64,000 nucleotides of DNA, taken from the NCBI RefSeq assembly GCF_030812855.1, contig NZ_JAUSTK010000022.1:1-64000 (forward strand), written 5' to 3'. A program made the position numbers and the translations under genes. This DNA is from Paenibacillus wynnii (lineage in GTDB: Bacteria; Bacillota; Bacilli; Paenibacillales; Paenibacillaceae). Below, in pieces: positions 53,216 to 62,340 of this stretch (positions are counted from its first letter, which is position 1; each line of letters opens with the position of its first letter). The notes beneath the pieces are model-generated. The model was not told where the DNA came from. It made no database searches and saw only the letters and a list, made by a program, of their open reading frames with translations.

Positions 53216-54622
53216 TTAACGTTGGAGCGGTAAAGTTAATACAAAGGTACAACCGGCCTCCTGGAAGTCATGATCACGAAGCTTCAGGCTTCCACTCATA
53301 GACTCTGCAAGCAATGAGCTGAAGGTAAGTCCGAGACCCAGACCGCGAAGAGTGCTCTGCTTGTAGCCACCCCGGAAAAAAGCCTCGAAAATAAGCCCCC
53401 TATGCTCCGCTAATATACCTTTTCCGTTATCGGTGATGATGATTTCAGCTGTACCGCGCCCTGTGTTGTGGAGTTCAATGGTAAGCTTGAGCGGGATGCC
53501 CTGCTGCTTGGCTTGGACGCTATTGTTCAGTAGATTCACAATGATTTGCTGAACCCGCAGCGGGTCTCCCCTCAGAAATAAAGGTGTATCGGGTAGAGTA
53601 AGTTCCGGCTCGGACACATCACTATCCTGTGTAAGGAACCATTGATATACGATTTCGGACAGAAGCGGGACAGCGGCAATCCTATCATGCCGGATGGAAA
53701 TAACCCCTGCAGCTAGTGCATTGTAATCCAAGAGGTCAGCCACCATACGCTGCAGCTTCCCGGCTTCCAGTAGAGCGATATCCAGAAACTCATCAGCCTC
53801 TTCCCCTTCAACGACCTTTTCGCGCACCGCATGAATAAGTCCCTTGATAGAGGTAACCGGTGTTTTCAGCTCATGGGATACCCCTGCCAGCATAATAGCC
53901 CGGGAGTGCTCGAGTTGCTTCAGCCGGCCTGCCATCTCCTGAAAGGATACAATCAGCTCATTGATCTCTCTTTCCTTGGCATTCGCCTGGATAGCGATAT
54001 TATATTGGCCGCTGCTGATTTGGCCTGCAGCTGTAGCCACCTTTAGAATAGGCCGGGCCAGTTTGCGGGACAGGAGATATATAGTCAGCCAGCTCAGGAT
54101 GATCAGGAACAATAACATGATAGCAAAAAAGCCGATTTCCGCTTGCGGGATATGCTTCAGCGTTTTCTTGGATTGCAGCACGAACACTTTACCCAGTATG
54201 GTGTCACCTGTCTGAATGGAGGCTGTAGCCGCTTTGTATTCCGGAGAACGGACATCGTCTAACTCATCGTTCAGCTTATGCTGCATCTCTTCCTCAGTTA
54301 GAGGGGGCATGGAGAACAGAAGCTGACCCTTATTATTAGTGATGATGACACACATTTCTACGGTTAGTTTGAAGAATCGTTTTCTGTTTTCAATGAGTGC
54401 TTTTAAATTTTGGCTTACTTCGATATTGCCGTCCGGCCCCACGCTCCGATCAGCGATTTCCTGCGCAAGCAGTCCCGTAGTTTGCATCCGGTTATCCATT
54501 GCTTCCTGCTTAATCCACCAAAAGGTAGTCAGTGCTGTAACCAGCAGCCCAATACTTATTATGATCAAGTAACGGATGGTCCAGTAGGAGAGAATAGAGG
54601 TCTGTTTTTTTAAGTTGTCCAT
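53216..54622 (-). CDS. sensor histidine kinase
   Basis: A 468-residue membrane kinase. A first helix at about residues 17-36 is followed by an extracellular sensor of about 130 residues, a second helix at about 170-190 and a HAMP domain. The HisKA box is GVSHELKTPVTSIKGL, and the ATPase domain has NLLNNSVQA, DNGKGI and GLGLGLTFSSLLAE. The start codon lies inside the regulator gene (13-base overlap), so the two are translationally coupled. The signal is unknown. Confidence 0.93.
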   Translation of the reverse strand: MDNLKKQTSILSYWTIRYLIIISIGLLVTALTTFWWIKQEAMDNRMQTTGLLAQEIADRSVGPDGNIEVSQNLKALIENRKRFFKLTVEMCVIITNNKGQLLFSMPPLTEEEMQHKLNDELDDVRSPEYKAATASIQTGDTILGKVFVLQSKKTLKHIPQAEIGFFAIMLLFLIILSWLTIYLLSRKLARPILKVATAAGQISSGQYNIAIQANAKEREINELIVSFQEMAGRLKQLEHSRAIMLAGVSHELKTPVTSIKGLIHAVREKVVEGEEADEFLDIALLEAGKLQRMVADLLDYNALAAGVISIRHDRIAAVPLLSEIVYQWFLTQDSDVSEPELTLPDTPLFLRGDPLRVQQIIVNLLNNSVQAKQQGIPLKLTIELHNTGRGTAEIIITDNGKGILAEHRGLIFEAFFRGGYKQSTLRGLGLGLTFSSLLAESMSGSLKLRDHDFQEAGCTFVLTLPLQR

Positions 54623-55290
54623 AATTGATACCCGACTCCTCTCAGCGTACGGATTTCTCCTTCGCTAGCCGGCCAATGCGACAGCGCTTGGCGAAGCCTT
54701 TTGATCGACAAATCCACGGCTCTGTCGCTTCCCTCATAGTCCATCTCCCATACATGTTCAATTAACTGGTCTCTTCTGCAGATCTGGTTGGGGCGTTCGG
54801 CAAGAAAGAGTAGTACGGATAAATCCCGAGGAGAGAGGTTCACCTCTGCTCCGTTCAGAAGGACGCTTCTCGCTGAGTAATCTATGAATAAGCTTCCAAA
54901 ATGCCTTTTACTGCTGCCATCCGACCATTGAGAGGGGCGGCGCAGTACTGCATTTACACGAGCCACTACCTCCTCGGGGATAAATGGCTTGGACATATAA
55001 TCGTCAGCACCCCCGTCTAAGCCGGCAAGACGATCCTTTATTTCATCTTTTGCCGTCAGCATGATAATAGGGCAGCTGCTTTTCTCACGAATGAGCTGTA
55101 GCAGCTCGAAGCCGTCCATATTCGGCAGCATGATATCAAGAAGAATAAGCGATGGCGGCGATAGCTCGAAGGCCTCCAGTGCCATTCGTCCATCGGGAAC
55201 GCGGGTAACGTTGAAGCCAGCCTTTTTCAAATAAACGCTTAGAACTCTTGAAATCGCCTCTTCATCTTCTACTATAAGAATGGATTTCAA
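54610..55290 (-). CDS. OmpR/PhoB-family response regulator
   Basis: A 226-residue regulator. The receiver has EDEEAISRVL, the phosphoacceptor aspartate at about residue 53 in LILLDIMLPNMDG, and lysine in YMSKPF. The C-terminal winged helix has LSPRDLSVLLFLAERPNQ and RAVDLSIKRLRQAL. It is cotranscribed with the kinase at 53216 and divergent from a YceI-family gene, a possible target. Confidence 0.94.
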   Translation of the reverse strand: MKSILIVEDEEAISRVLSVYLKKAGFNVTRVPDGRMALEAFELSPPSLILLDIMLPNMDGFELLQLIREKSSCPIIMLTAKDEIKDRLAGLDGGADDYMSKPFIPEEVVARVNAVLRRPSQWSDGSSKRHFGSLFIDYSARSVLLNGAEVNLSPRDLSVLLFLAERPNQICRRDQLIEHVWEMDYEGSDRAVDLSIKRLRQALSHWPASEGEIRTLRGVGYQLWTT

Positions 55291-55483
55291 AGTCAGTTTA
55301 CCTCCTTGCTATGCAAAAAGCGTATCCAGATTCCACGGGATTTCTGCTTCTGTTTGCTTAAAATTATGACAAGTTTACCACATCTGACAGCCCCGTGCTT
55401 TGACATCTTCCCGACATATTGCTTTGTTAGAATGAGGAACGAGCAAAAGTACAAACTATAAAAAGATAGGTGGAGGAATAAGG

Positions 55484-56215
55484 ATGAAGAAAAAACCTAT
55501 AGTGCTGGTTGCTGCCGGTATTGTGATCGTGGCCGTTATCTCGGGTTATACAATGCTGAACAAAACACTGGGCAATAATGTGGAAATTGAGTCCGTGATT
55601 CCTGCACAGAGTCAGGCGACAGACACCGCGGGTAATAAGGAGGTTGCTTCAGCCGAGGGGTCAACAGGAGCAGCGGCAGGTGCCGCGGTTACAGCAGAGC
55701 AACTAAACGGAAACTGGACGATCGCTGACACCTCCAAGGTGTACTGGTCGGTTACAACCTCCAAAGAAACAGTGAATTTCGTGAACCCTACGGTTACGGG
55801 CAGCTGGAATGTGAATTTGGAAGATGTGGCATCCATGACAGGTGAAGGCACAGTGAACATGGCTACGCTGGATTCCGGCAATGGCCAAAGAGATGGACAT
55901 GTAAAAGGCAAAGATTTTCTAGACGTAGAAGCCTTTCCTCAATCCACTTTTACAGCTAAATCATTCTCTGAGCTTCCTACTGAATGGGTAGAGGGAACAG
56001 CGGTACCGATGGAGCTGCAAGGGACTTTGACGGTAAAAGGGATCGCTAAAGACGTCACTTTTCAGACCGAAGCGGCTTATAGCGGTGGGCAGTTAATGCT
56101 ATCCGGAACCACAACGGTTAACTTCTCTGATTTTGGAATGAGCAACCCGCACACGGTAGTCCTAGATACTGAAAATACGCTAGAGGTACGCCTCGAGCTT
56201 GTGTTAACCAAATAA
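55484..56215 (+). CDS. YceI-family protein, membrane-anchored or secreted
   Basis: A 243-residue protein. An N-terminal hydrophobic helix (residues 5-24) acts as signal or anchor, followed by an Ala/Gly/Thr-rich linker to about residue 70. The YceI lipocalin-like barrel then has YWSVTTSKETVNFVNPTV, GHVKGKDFLDVEAFPQST and LTVKGIAKDVTFQ. The barrel binds isoprenoid-like or other amphiphilic molecules. GGAGGAATAAGG precedes the ATG. It is divergent from the response-regulator gene by 193 bases. Confidence 0.9.
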   Translation: MKKKPIVLVAAGIVIVAVISGYTMLNKTLGNNVEIESVIPAQSQATDTAGNKEVASAEGSTGAAAGAAVTAEQLNGNWTIADTSKVYWSVTTSKETVNFVNPTVTGSWNVNLEDVASMTGEGTVNMATLDSGNGQRDGHVKGKDFLDVEAFPQSTFTAKSFSELPTEWVEGTAVPMELQGTLTVKGIAKDVTFQTEAAYSGGQLMLSGTTTVNFSDFGMSNPHTVVLDTENTLEVRLELVLTK

Positions 56216-56233
56216 AAATGATTTGTACGAGCA

Positions 56234-56275
56234 GGGACTCTTCCACAACCGTTTAGGTTTGGAGGGTCCTTTTTG
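56234..56275 (+). terminator. terminator after YceI gene
   Basis: An imperfect stem around GGACTCTTCCA and TTGGAGGGTCC is followed by five Ts. Confidence 0.6.
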
Positions 56276-56335
56276 CATTGCTGCAGATCTATGATTAAAT
56301 AGGAGTATTCACGGCTAGGGAAAAGGGGTATTTCA

Positions 56336-56725
56336 GTGATTGAAGTAGCGGCAGCGATCATATATAACGGAGAAGGACAGCTATTGATCGCCCGGAGGCG
56401 GGAGGATAAATCACAGGGAGGTCTTTGGGAATTCCCCGGCGGCAAAATCGAACCAGGCGAGAGTGTTCAGCATTGTCTGCAAAGGGAGCTGATGGAGGAG
56501 ATGAGCATCTCTATCCTACCCTATGAATTTTTTGGGACGAATAAGCACAGCTATGGAAACTTACATATCGAACTGATCGCTTGGAAAGCGGAGTATCTGG
56601 AAGGGGAAATGCAACTGGTGGATCATGATGATTACCAATGGGTGCTGCCCAAGGAACTGGGGCGGTTTGTCTTTGCTCCGGCGGATGTTCCATTTGTAGA
56701 GCGGCTGCTGAAGGAGTCAAGGTAA
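56336..56725 (+). CDS. Nudix hydrolase, MutT-like (8-oxo-dGTP diphosphatase)
   Basis: A 129-residue Nudix protein of MutT length that hydrolyses oxidised or surplus nucleotides. The Nudix box runs from GGKIEPGE through RELMEEMSI, with all catalytic glutamates present. The conserved glycine before the last hydrophobic residue is replaced by serine. VAAAIIYNGEGQLLIARR is the typical first strand. The GTG start has AAGGGG seven bases upstream. It is followed 43 bases later by a MazG-like gene. Confidence 0.91.
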   Translation: MIEVAAAIIYNGEGQLLIARRREDKSQGGLWEFPGGKIEPGESVQHCLQRELMEEMSISILPYEFFGTNKHSYGNLHIELIAWKAEYLEGEMQLVDHDDYQWVLPKELGRFVFAPADVPFVERLLKESR

Positions 56726-56768
56726 ACAAATCTTAGTTCGATCAATATTAAGCAGAAAGGGGATTTCT

Positions 56769-57092
56769 ATGCCTTCATATAACAAGCTGGTGCGTGATGG
56801 GATACCGAAGCTGATCACTTCTCAGGGTAAAGCATTCAACACGAGAAGACTGGATGCAGAGGAGTACTTACGCGAGCTGCGAACGAAGTTAACAGAGGAG
56901 TGCAATGAGTATTTTGCCGCAGGTAGCGATAAAGAGGCTATCGAAGAACTTGCGGATATGATAGAGGTCATCTTGGCATTAGCGGAGGCTCACGGGAGTG
57001 ATGGCGAGACTTTAGAGAGGATACGTGCCAAAAAGGCGGAGCAGCGCGGCGGGTTTAATGAAAGGGTATTTTTGCTGGATGTAGAGGATTAG
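56769..57092 (+). CDS. MazG-like NTP pyrophosphohydrolase
   Basis: A 107-residue all-alpha pyrophosphatase-like protein. The start YNKLVRDGIPKLI and the metal motif KLTEECNEYF with EELADMIEVILAL (EExxE...ExxD) define the phosphoribosyl-ATP-pyrophosphohydrolase-like branch of the MazG family. It probably cleans up aberrant nucleotides, in line with the Nudix neighbour. AAAGGGG precedes the ATG. Confidence 0.88.
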   Translation: MPSYNKLVRDGIPKLITSQGKAFNTRRLDAEEYLRELRTKLTEECNEYFAAGSDKEAIEELADMIEVILALAEAHGSDGETLERIRAKKAEQRGGFNERVFLLDVED

Positions 57093-57142
57093 TTTTGATA
57101 CAATCAAAATGATAGAATGTATGACTGGGAGGAGAAACGTTA

Positions 57143-58141
57143 ATGGCTGGGGACAACGCTTACAAGGTAAAATGGGGTATCATCAGTACCGGCTGGATCG
57201 CTCATCAGTTCGTAACGGATTTAGTTCATAGTTCTAATGGTGTGGCCTATGCAGTGGGGTCTCGTTCGCAGGAAAGTGCGGATGAATTTGCCCGCAATCA
57301 CGGCATATCCAAGGCGTATGCAACCTATGAGGATTTAGTAAATGACCCTGAAGTGGATGCCGTTTATATTGGAACACCACACCCTTTTCATAAAGAGAAT
57401 GCTCTCTTGGCGCTGCGTGCAGGCAAAGCCGTGTTGTGCGAGAAGCCTTTTACAGTAAATAGCCGTGAATTAGAGGAAGTTGTGGCTTACGCGCGTGAGC
57501 ATAAGCTGTTTCTAATGGAGGCCATGTGGAGCCGCTACATTCCGGCGATAGCTAAAGTCAGAGAGTGGATTGCCGAAGGACGGATCGGTGAAGTGCGTCT
57601 GGTAAAAGCGGATCTGGGTTTCCGGACGGATTGGAATCCTGAAGGAAGATTGCTTAATCCGAAGCTCGGAGGCGGTGCGCTGCTGGATGTGGGCATTTAT
57701 CCGATCTCTTTTGCCTCAATGGTCTTTGGGCCGCATCCTGAAAAAATATCAAGTACAGTGCATATTGGTGAGACCGGGGTGGACGAGCATTTCTCGATGC
57801 TTCTCTCCTATGAAGGCGGCCGTACAGCTTCTCTGAACGCAGGAATACGTCTCAAAATGCTGGAGGAAGCGCATGTTTTTGGGACTGAAGGTCATATTAT
57901 CGTGGAGGGCACCTTAGTAAATCCGAAATCAGCAGCGCTGTATGTGGGTGGAGAGAAGGTGGAGTCTTTTGAGCATGAACGCAGCTCTATTGGTTATGTA
58001 TACGAAGCTGAAGAGGTGGGCCGTTGCCTGCAAGCAGGGCTGACAGAAAGTCCAATTATGCCGCTTGACGAGTCTCTGGCAATCCTGAAGCTGCTGGATG
58101 AAGTACGTGCACAGTGGGGACTTGTTTACCCAGGTGAATAA
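57143..58141 (+). CDS. Gfo/Idh/MocA-family oxidoreductase
   Basis: A 332-residue dehydrogenase. The Rossmann start is WGIISTGWIAHQFV, followed by AVYIGTPHPFHKENAL, the catalytic EKPF motif (VLCEKPFTVN) and GALLDVGIYPISFA. The wording fits the dihydrodiol dehydrogenase/glucose-fructose-oxidoreductase-like branch. The substrate is unknown. GGGAGGAG precedes the ATG. It has its own terminator and is a distant paralogue of the gene at 30968. Confidence 0.89.
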   Translation: MAGDNAYKVKWGIISTGWIAHQFVTDLVHSSNGVAYAVGSRSQESADEFARNHGISKAYATYEDLVNDPEVDAVYIGTPHPFHKENALLALRAGKAVLCEKPFTVNSRELEEVVAYAREHKLFLMEAMWSRYIPAIAKVREWIAEGRIGEVRLVKADLGFRTDWNPEGRLLNPKLGGGALLDVGIYPISFASMVFGPHPEKISSTVHIGETGVDEHFSMLLSYEGGRTASLNAGIRLKMLEEAHVFGTEGHIIVEGTLVNPKSAALYVGGEKVESFEHERSSIGYVYEAEEVGRCLQAGLTESPIMPLDESLAILKLLDEVRAQWGLVYPGE

Positions 58142-58172
58142 TTCTTAGCTGATGGATTAGGTCATAGTAACA

Positions 58173-58225
58173 CAGCAACCCCCGGACTATGTGCTAAATG
58201 TGGTTCCGGGGGTTGCTGTATACAT
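58173..58225 (+). terminator. terminator after Gfo/Idh gene
   Basis: CAGCAACCCCCGGA and TCCGGGGGTTGCTG form a perfect 14-bp stem with an 18-base loop. No clear T-run follows, so termination strength is uncertain. Confidence 0.6.
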
Positions 58226-58308
58226 AAATCGCGTAGTGAGGTTTGTTTCTGCGAACGGAGCCTGATATCTATTATAATGAGGGCATATTCAATTAGGGGG
58301 AAGCTAGC

Positions 58309-58677
58309 ATGACTTCAACATCAAAAAGACTTCTGATTCATCTCGGAGTGTACACGGTACTCTTCTTTCTGATTCCATTTCTCCAAACCAATACAGCGAA
58401 TGCTACTATGAATGATCTAGGCGTATGGATACTCTTATTGCTTATGGTCAATCCGACAGCGATACTGATTATTACGGGCGAGGCAGGGTTGCGGGTAGGA
58501 TTTAATATCATCATGTGTCTGCTCCCGGCAGTGTTGTTCACCTTGTCGGTGTATATTTTCTTTGAAGGCAACAGCAGTGCCTTTTCCTACTCGATCATGT
58601 ATGGCGTAATTGCATTGGCGAGCAATGGAGTTGGAGCTTATTTTAAAAACAAAAATAAAAATAAAAAGAAAAAGTAG
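58309..58677 (+). CDS. small membrane protein, unknown function
   Basis: A 122-residue protein with four hydrophobic segments and a strongly basic, low-complexity Asn/Lys C-terminal tail. GGGGGAAG lies 7 bases before the ATG, so it is probably translated. No family is recognised. It stands alone, next to a repeat region. Confidence 0.7.
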   Translation: MTSTSKRLLIHLGVYTVLFFLIPFLQTNTANATMNDLGVWILLLLMVNPTAILIITGEAGLRVGFNIIMCLLPAVLFTLSVYIFFEGNSSAFSYSIMYGVIALASNGVGAYFKNKNKNKKKK

Positions 58678-58734
58678 ATCACACTCAGAAATAGTAGGTT
58701 TGTAGTTCTTGCGCTCTATGCGTCCGCTTCTAGA

Positions 58735-59135
58735 GGGAATGAGTGAAATGAGAGGTAAAAGTACAATTGAATTAGCTCCTAATGCTGAAAATCGGAGGTA
58801 GTCAGTGAAATAGATGTATTTTATACACTTATTTCTAGCTTTTGGCGCTCGGATGTATGGATAGATGTACTTTGTGCAACTATAAACACGAATATGCCGG
58901 ATAAACCCCGGAATACCAAAAAATAAGTGTATAAAGTGCAATTAAACACCCTAAAGTGTGCTATGGGAGAAATATAAGTGTACTTTTTGCAACTATATAT
59001 TTTGAAACCCATGTAGTTAGACGATTCTCCGTATTTTTCGCGGATACCCGAGGAGATACTTCTACTCTCATACACAAACTTCTTGCGCTACCGAAAATGG
59101 TGTAATGTGAGGTAAAAGTGCAATTGAATTAGCCC
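58735..59135. repeat. degenerate repeat region 4
   Basis: GAGGTAAAAGTACAATTGAA near 58752 and GAGGTAAAAGTGCAATTGAA near 59109 match the core of arrays 1-3. Between them lie four decayed units of the form ATARRTGTAYTTTNTGCAACTA, near 58811, 58861, 58923 and 58976. The region lies between convergent genes and has no credible gene. Confidence 0.6.
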
Positions 59136-59165
59136 TTGAGATTATCTTTTTATAAAAGAGTGAAA

Positions 59166-59216
59166 TCAAGCAAAAAGAAAAGCAAAAAGAAAAGCAAAAA
59201 CAAAAGCAAAAACAAA
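59166..59216. repeat. A-rich 12-bp microsatellite
   Basis: Four consecutive units close to AGCAAAAAGAAA or AGCAAAAACAAA, just before a terminator hairpin. Confidence 0.7.
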
Positions 59217-59252
59217 AGCTAAAGGAACAGGTCATCGACTGTCCTTTAGCTT
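59216..59252 (-). terminator. terminator of the membrane-protein operon
   Basis: AAGCTAAAGGAACAG and CTGTCCTTTAGCTT pair over 14 bases with one bulge. On the minus strand TTTGTTTTTG follows. Confidence 0.75.
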
Positions 59253-59260
59253 TATTGTGT

Positions 59261-61033
59261 TTAAGGTTCCTGACGACTTAAACTCCCTACCGAATCTACG
59301 ATAAAAATAGGGACATTCTGCTCTCCTACATCAGTCATTACGGTTTCATAGCCATTTTGGAATTGCCCAGTAACCATAGTATTACCCGTGACGTTAATAT
59401 CCCCCAAAAGTGAAATATAGCGCCCGTCTGCATAAGTAAGAGTATTTCCATCGATATCTAGGTAAATCTCAACGCTCAGCGATACCTTCTCAAAGGGGTG
59501 AAGCTCCAAATCTACAGCCGAAATCAGGGGATATTCCTGAACGATTTCAGCAAATTGGTACACCCCGTCAACTATACGATACAGGGCTTTTTGGCCTTCA
59601 ACCCCGTCACCTATATCCGCATTATTAAGGATAATCGAGCCGTCTGGCTGCAGTTCATAGCTATCTCCCCTAAGCGTGAACAAAACCGATACCCCATCCG
59701 GCTTCATCTCATAGGCATAGAAATCGCTACGCCCGCTGTCTCCGTTGGCCTCAGCCAGAACAACCGGAAGACCGGAGGAGGAACCGAGAGCTTCATTGAA
59801 TGAGAGACTGCGCAGGCTCTCATATCCGGGAATAATATCTCCCGTTAGGCTAACCACGCTATTATCATTCTTCATTGCTGCGTAGTACAATCGGCCGGTG
59901 CTGTCTGTACCGGCGACATATACCTGGGCGTCATAACGTTTCTTCCCGGAGATCACATGACTGTACCGTTCCGGTTCTTCACCTCCCGGCAACAATCGGA
60001 CCGGCTCTGCGATATTCCATGACAGCAATGCAGCTGTAACCTCCGCTGATGTATCCTGAAGTGGATCTAGCTGTCCATATAACTGAATCGCTTCTGTAAA
60101 CTGCCCTGCCCGAACCATGCGCCCGGCGCTTTTTAGAAGTTTAATCAGGTTGCTGTCCACGAAATGAATTACCTTAGATGAACTTAAGTCTGCAGCTTCT
60201 GCAAACTTCCTGTACAACAGAGCATGATCAACGAAAGCCGTGATGTTATTCCCCTCCACATCCTTGCTGAGGATCTGCTGTCCGCTTTTCTCAGTTTGTT
60301 CTAATATCCACGGAGCTTCATATTGATGTAACTTGTAGCTATTCATTTGAGTCCGGGCACTGTTCAGCAAGTTTTCAAGTTGTCCTGCTGCAGCCAGAGC
60401 AGCCAGCTTTCCCTTGTCATAGGCTTCGAATCGGGAGGATAACTGCTGTTGTTTGACCTTCGCCCCGCCGAAATACGGATCTGGAATAAGCAAGAGATTC
60501 CATTTGAAGCTATCATCCGTACTCTCTAATATGGCCTTACTTTGTGTCAATTCCTCATAGAATTGCTTCTTAAACTGCTGGAAATACGATGCTATCCTAT
60601 CTGAAATGCCTGAACTAGCTGATAACTGGCGATAATAGGTTTCATAGGGACTTCCAGGCTTCATGTAATCGGCTTTCAGACGAATAAGAGATTCATAACT
60701 TTTCATCAATCCTGCAAAGTCCTTGGTCGCCGCCTGTGCTTGGGAGGATAGAGTTAACTCCTCCAGGCCGTTTCGTATCAGCGTAATCGGGTTGAGCTTC
60801 TTCAAGCGGGCCGAAATCTCTTCATCCCTATATTGAATGGAAGAGTTTGCAGCCGCTTCCTGGTACTGCTCTTCAGCGGCGATCAGATCCCCTGCAGCAT
60901 ACAAACGGTCTGCTTCCTGTACGGTATTCATCTTGTCCGAGATCAGTAAAGCCTTCTCTCCAAGAAGTACCAACACAAAAATACACAAAATAATCATAAA
61001 ATTCCGCGGGTTTATCAGTTGTTTGAACGTCAT
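59261..61033 (-). CDS. large membrane-anchored protein with helical repeat region, unknown function
   Basis: A 590-residue protein. An N-terminal hydrophobic helix (residues 13-30) anchors it. A TPR-like helical segment follows (ADRLYAAGDLIAAEEQYQEAA, again around GRMVRAGQFTEAIQLYGQL). The last 200 residues look beta-rich, possibly a propeller-like domain (VYVAGTDSTGRLYYA, FYAYEMKPDGVSVLFTL). No enzyme motif is seen. AAAGAGG precedes the ATG. It is the last of three minus-strand genes and lies opposite a VWA-domain gene. Confidence 0.75.
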   Translation of the reverse strand: MTFKQLINPRNFMIILCIFVLVLLGEKALLISDKMNTVQEADRLYAAGDLIAAEEQYQEAAANSSIQYRDEEISARLKKLNPITLIRNGLEELTLSSQAQAATKDFAGLMKSYESLIRLKADYMKPGSPYETYYRQLSASSGISDRIASYFQQFKKQFYEELTQSKAILESTDDSFKWNLLLIPDPYFGGAKVKQQQLSSRFEAYDKGKLAALAAAGQLENLLNSARTQMNSYKLHQYEAPWILEQTEKSGQQILSKDVEGNNITAFVDHALLYRKFAEAADLSSSKVIHFVDSNLIKLLKSAGRMVRAGQFTEAIQLYGQLDPLQDTSAEVTAALLSWNIAEPVRLLPGGEEPERYSHVISGKKRYDAQVYVAGTDSTGRLYYAAMKNDNSVVSLTGDIIPGYESLRSLSFNEALGSSSGLPVVLAEANGDSGRSDFYAYEMKPDGVSVLFTLRGDSYELQPDGSIILNNADIGDGVEGQKALYRIVDGVYQFAEIVQEYPLISAVDLELHPFEKVSLSVEIYLDIDGNTLTYADGRYISLLGDINVTGNTMVTGQFQNGYETVMTDVGEQNVPIFIVDSVGSLSRQEP

Positions 61034-61064
61034 ATGTAGTGACCTCTTTCGCGCTTACGGCTAA

Positions 61065-61991
61065 CTATTGAAATTCCGGGTCCCAACGGTAGTTGGATTC
61101 AACGATTTGGGCCACGGTTTCGTCAAGTCCGTTCCAGGGTTCATGGGGGTTAGCAGCTATCAGCTTGGATAACCGCAGGAATCGGTCTCGGGGCAGCTCA
61201 TGTACATATCTGCCTATAAAAGCGGAGTACAATAGAGCATACCGTTTCATACGAACGGCTGCCCCGGCAACTCCGGTTAGAATAGCGTGACCGTTCTCCA
61301 TAAGAAGAATTTGCGACTCATAAGTTTGTGTATAACGAAAGGTACGGTCTTTAATGAGATCATGCCGGACCTTGGCAATTTCACCGATATATTCTGCTAG
61401 AAGCGGTTCGAAATCCTTCAGGAGCAGCTGTTCCATCTCCAGATCCATATCTTTGCGCAAGTGAAACCCGTGCAGTAGCGCTACCCGCTGCCTGGCAATA
61501 CGATCACCGCGCAGAAGGATGGAGAGCTCGCGCAGCTTGTCGTAAGCCAGAACATCATTCTCACGAAGAACAGAGACGGCCTCTTGGCGGTTCAGCTCTA
61601 ATCCTTCTTTGATGAAATCTATATTCTGAGCTAGGAGCTCGTTCAGACCTCGTAAATTCTCGGTACTACGCACCTTGCGCTGTGCGTAATAGAGCAGGCC
61701 GATCAACAGCAATCCACCGGCACCGCAGAGTGCCATTTGGCGGAAGTCCCTGCCGAAGTAGATGGAGGTAAGTGTCAGCAGAAGAACCAACCATAGGCGG
61801 GTACTCATTTTGCGCCCGGTAATTGAAGCTGCGCGATTCTCCACAGGTGTAAGGGAGGATTTATCGCATTTTGTACACCTCTGCTCGGAAAGAGCGGTAT
61901 AACGTCCGCAATGACGGCAGATACGCAGCTGGTCATAGGCATAACGCGGAGCCTTGAACGGCCGGAACGTAACAGGCTTCTTCTTATTCAT
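61065..61991 (-). CDS. zinc-ribbon membrane protein, unknown function
   Basis: A 308-residue protein. An N-terminal zinc ribbon has CRHCGRYTALSEQRCTKC (two CxxC pairs, about residues 25-42). Two adjacent transmembrane helices lie near residues 67-104, followed by a charged, helical cytoplasmic domain of about 200 residues. No named domain is recognised beyond the ribbon. Its ATG overlaps the stop of the small membrane gene upstream (TGATG), so translation is coupled. Confidence 0.75.
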   Translation of the reverse strand: MNKKKPVTFRPFKAPRYAYDQLRICRHCGRYTALSEQRCTKCDKSSLTPVENRAASITGRKMSTRLWLVLLLTLTSIYFGRDFRQMALCGAGGLLLIGLLYYAQRKVRSTENLRGLNELLAQNIDFIKEGLELNRQEAVSVLRENDVLAYDKLRELSILLRGDRIARQRVALLHGFHLRKDMDLEMEQLLLKDFEPLLAEYIGEIAKVRHDLIKDRTFRYTQTYESQILLMENGHAILTGVAGAAVRMKRYALLYSAFIGRYVHELPRDRFLRLSKLIAANPHEPWNGLDETVAQIVESNYRWDPEFQ

Positions 61992-62137
61992 CAGCGTTTC
62001 TCGCCTCCGTTAAGAGCAGCTAATAGTCTTTCATCAATGTCCTCGCGGCTATGCGGTTTGCGCCCTCGTGAGACATAAATGAAAATTTGAATTACGACAT
62101 AAAGGAACGTAATCCCTAGGATAACGTATGAAATCAT
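61991..62137 (-). CDS. small single-helix membrane protein
   Basis: A 48-residue peptide: one transmembrane helix (ISYVILGITFLYVVIQIFIYV) and a charged tail ending DERLLAALNGGEKR. The ATG at 62137 has AAAGGA upstream, whereas the longer frame to 62206 has no ribosome site. The stop overlaps the next start. It is the first gene of the three-gene operon. Confidence 0.65.
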   Translation of the reverse strand: MISYVILGITFLYVVIQIFIYVSRGRKPHSREDIDERLLAALNGGEKR

Positions 62138-62340
62138 GGAAATGTCCTTTCTATCAGTCGCGCCTGTCAGCCAGAGAGGTTCCAAAATGATTCTAAAAAG
62201 TACCATCCTACTGGGCCGGCGGTCCTAAAGTTGAAGTTTGCAAGCTTTAATTATATCATTATGGCATACAATTGACAGAATTTTGAACCCTTATCCAGCT
62301 TGCCATATTTGCCAACTATAACACAAGAGGAGCCCTATTT

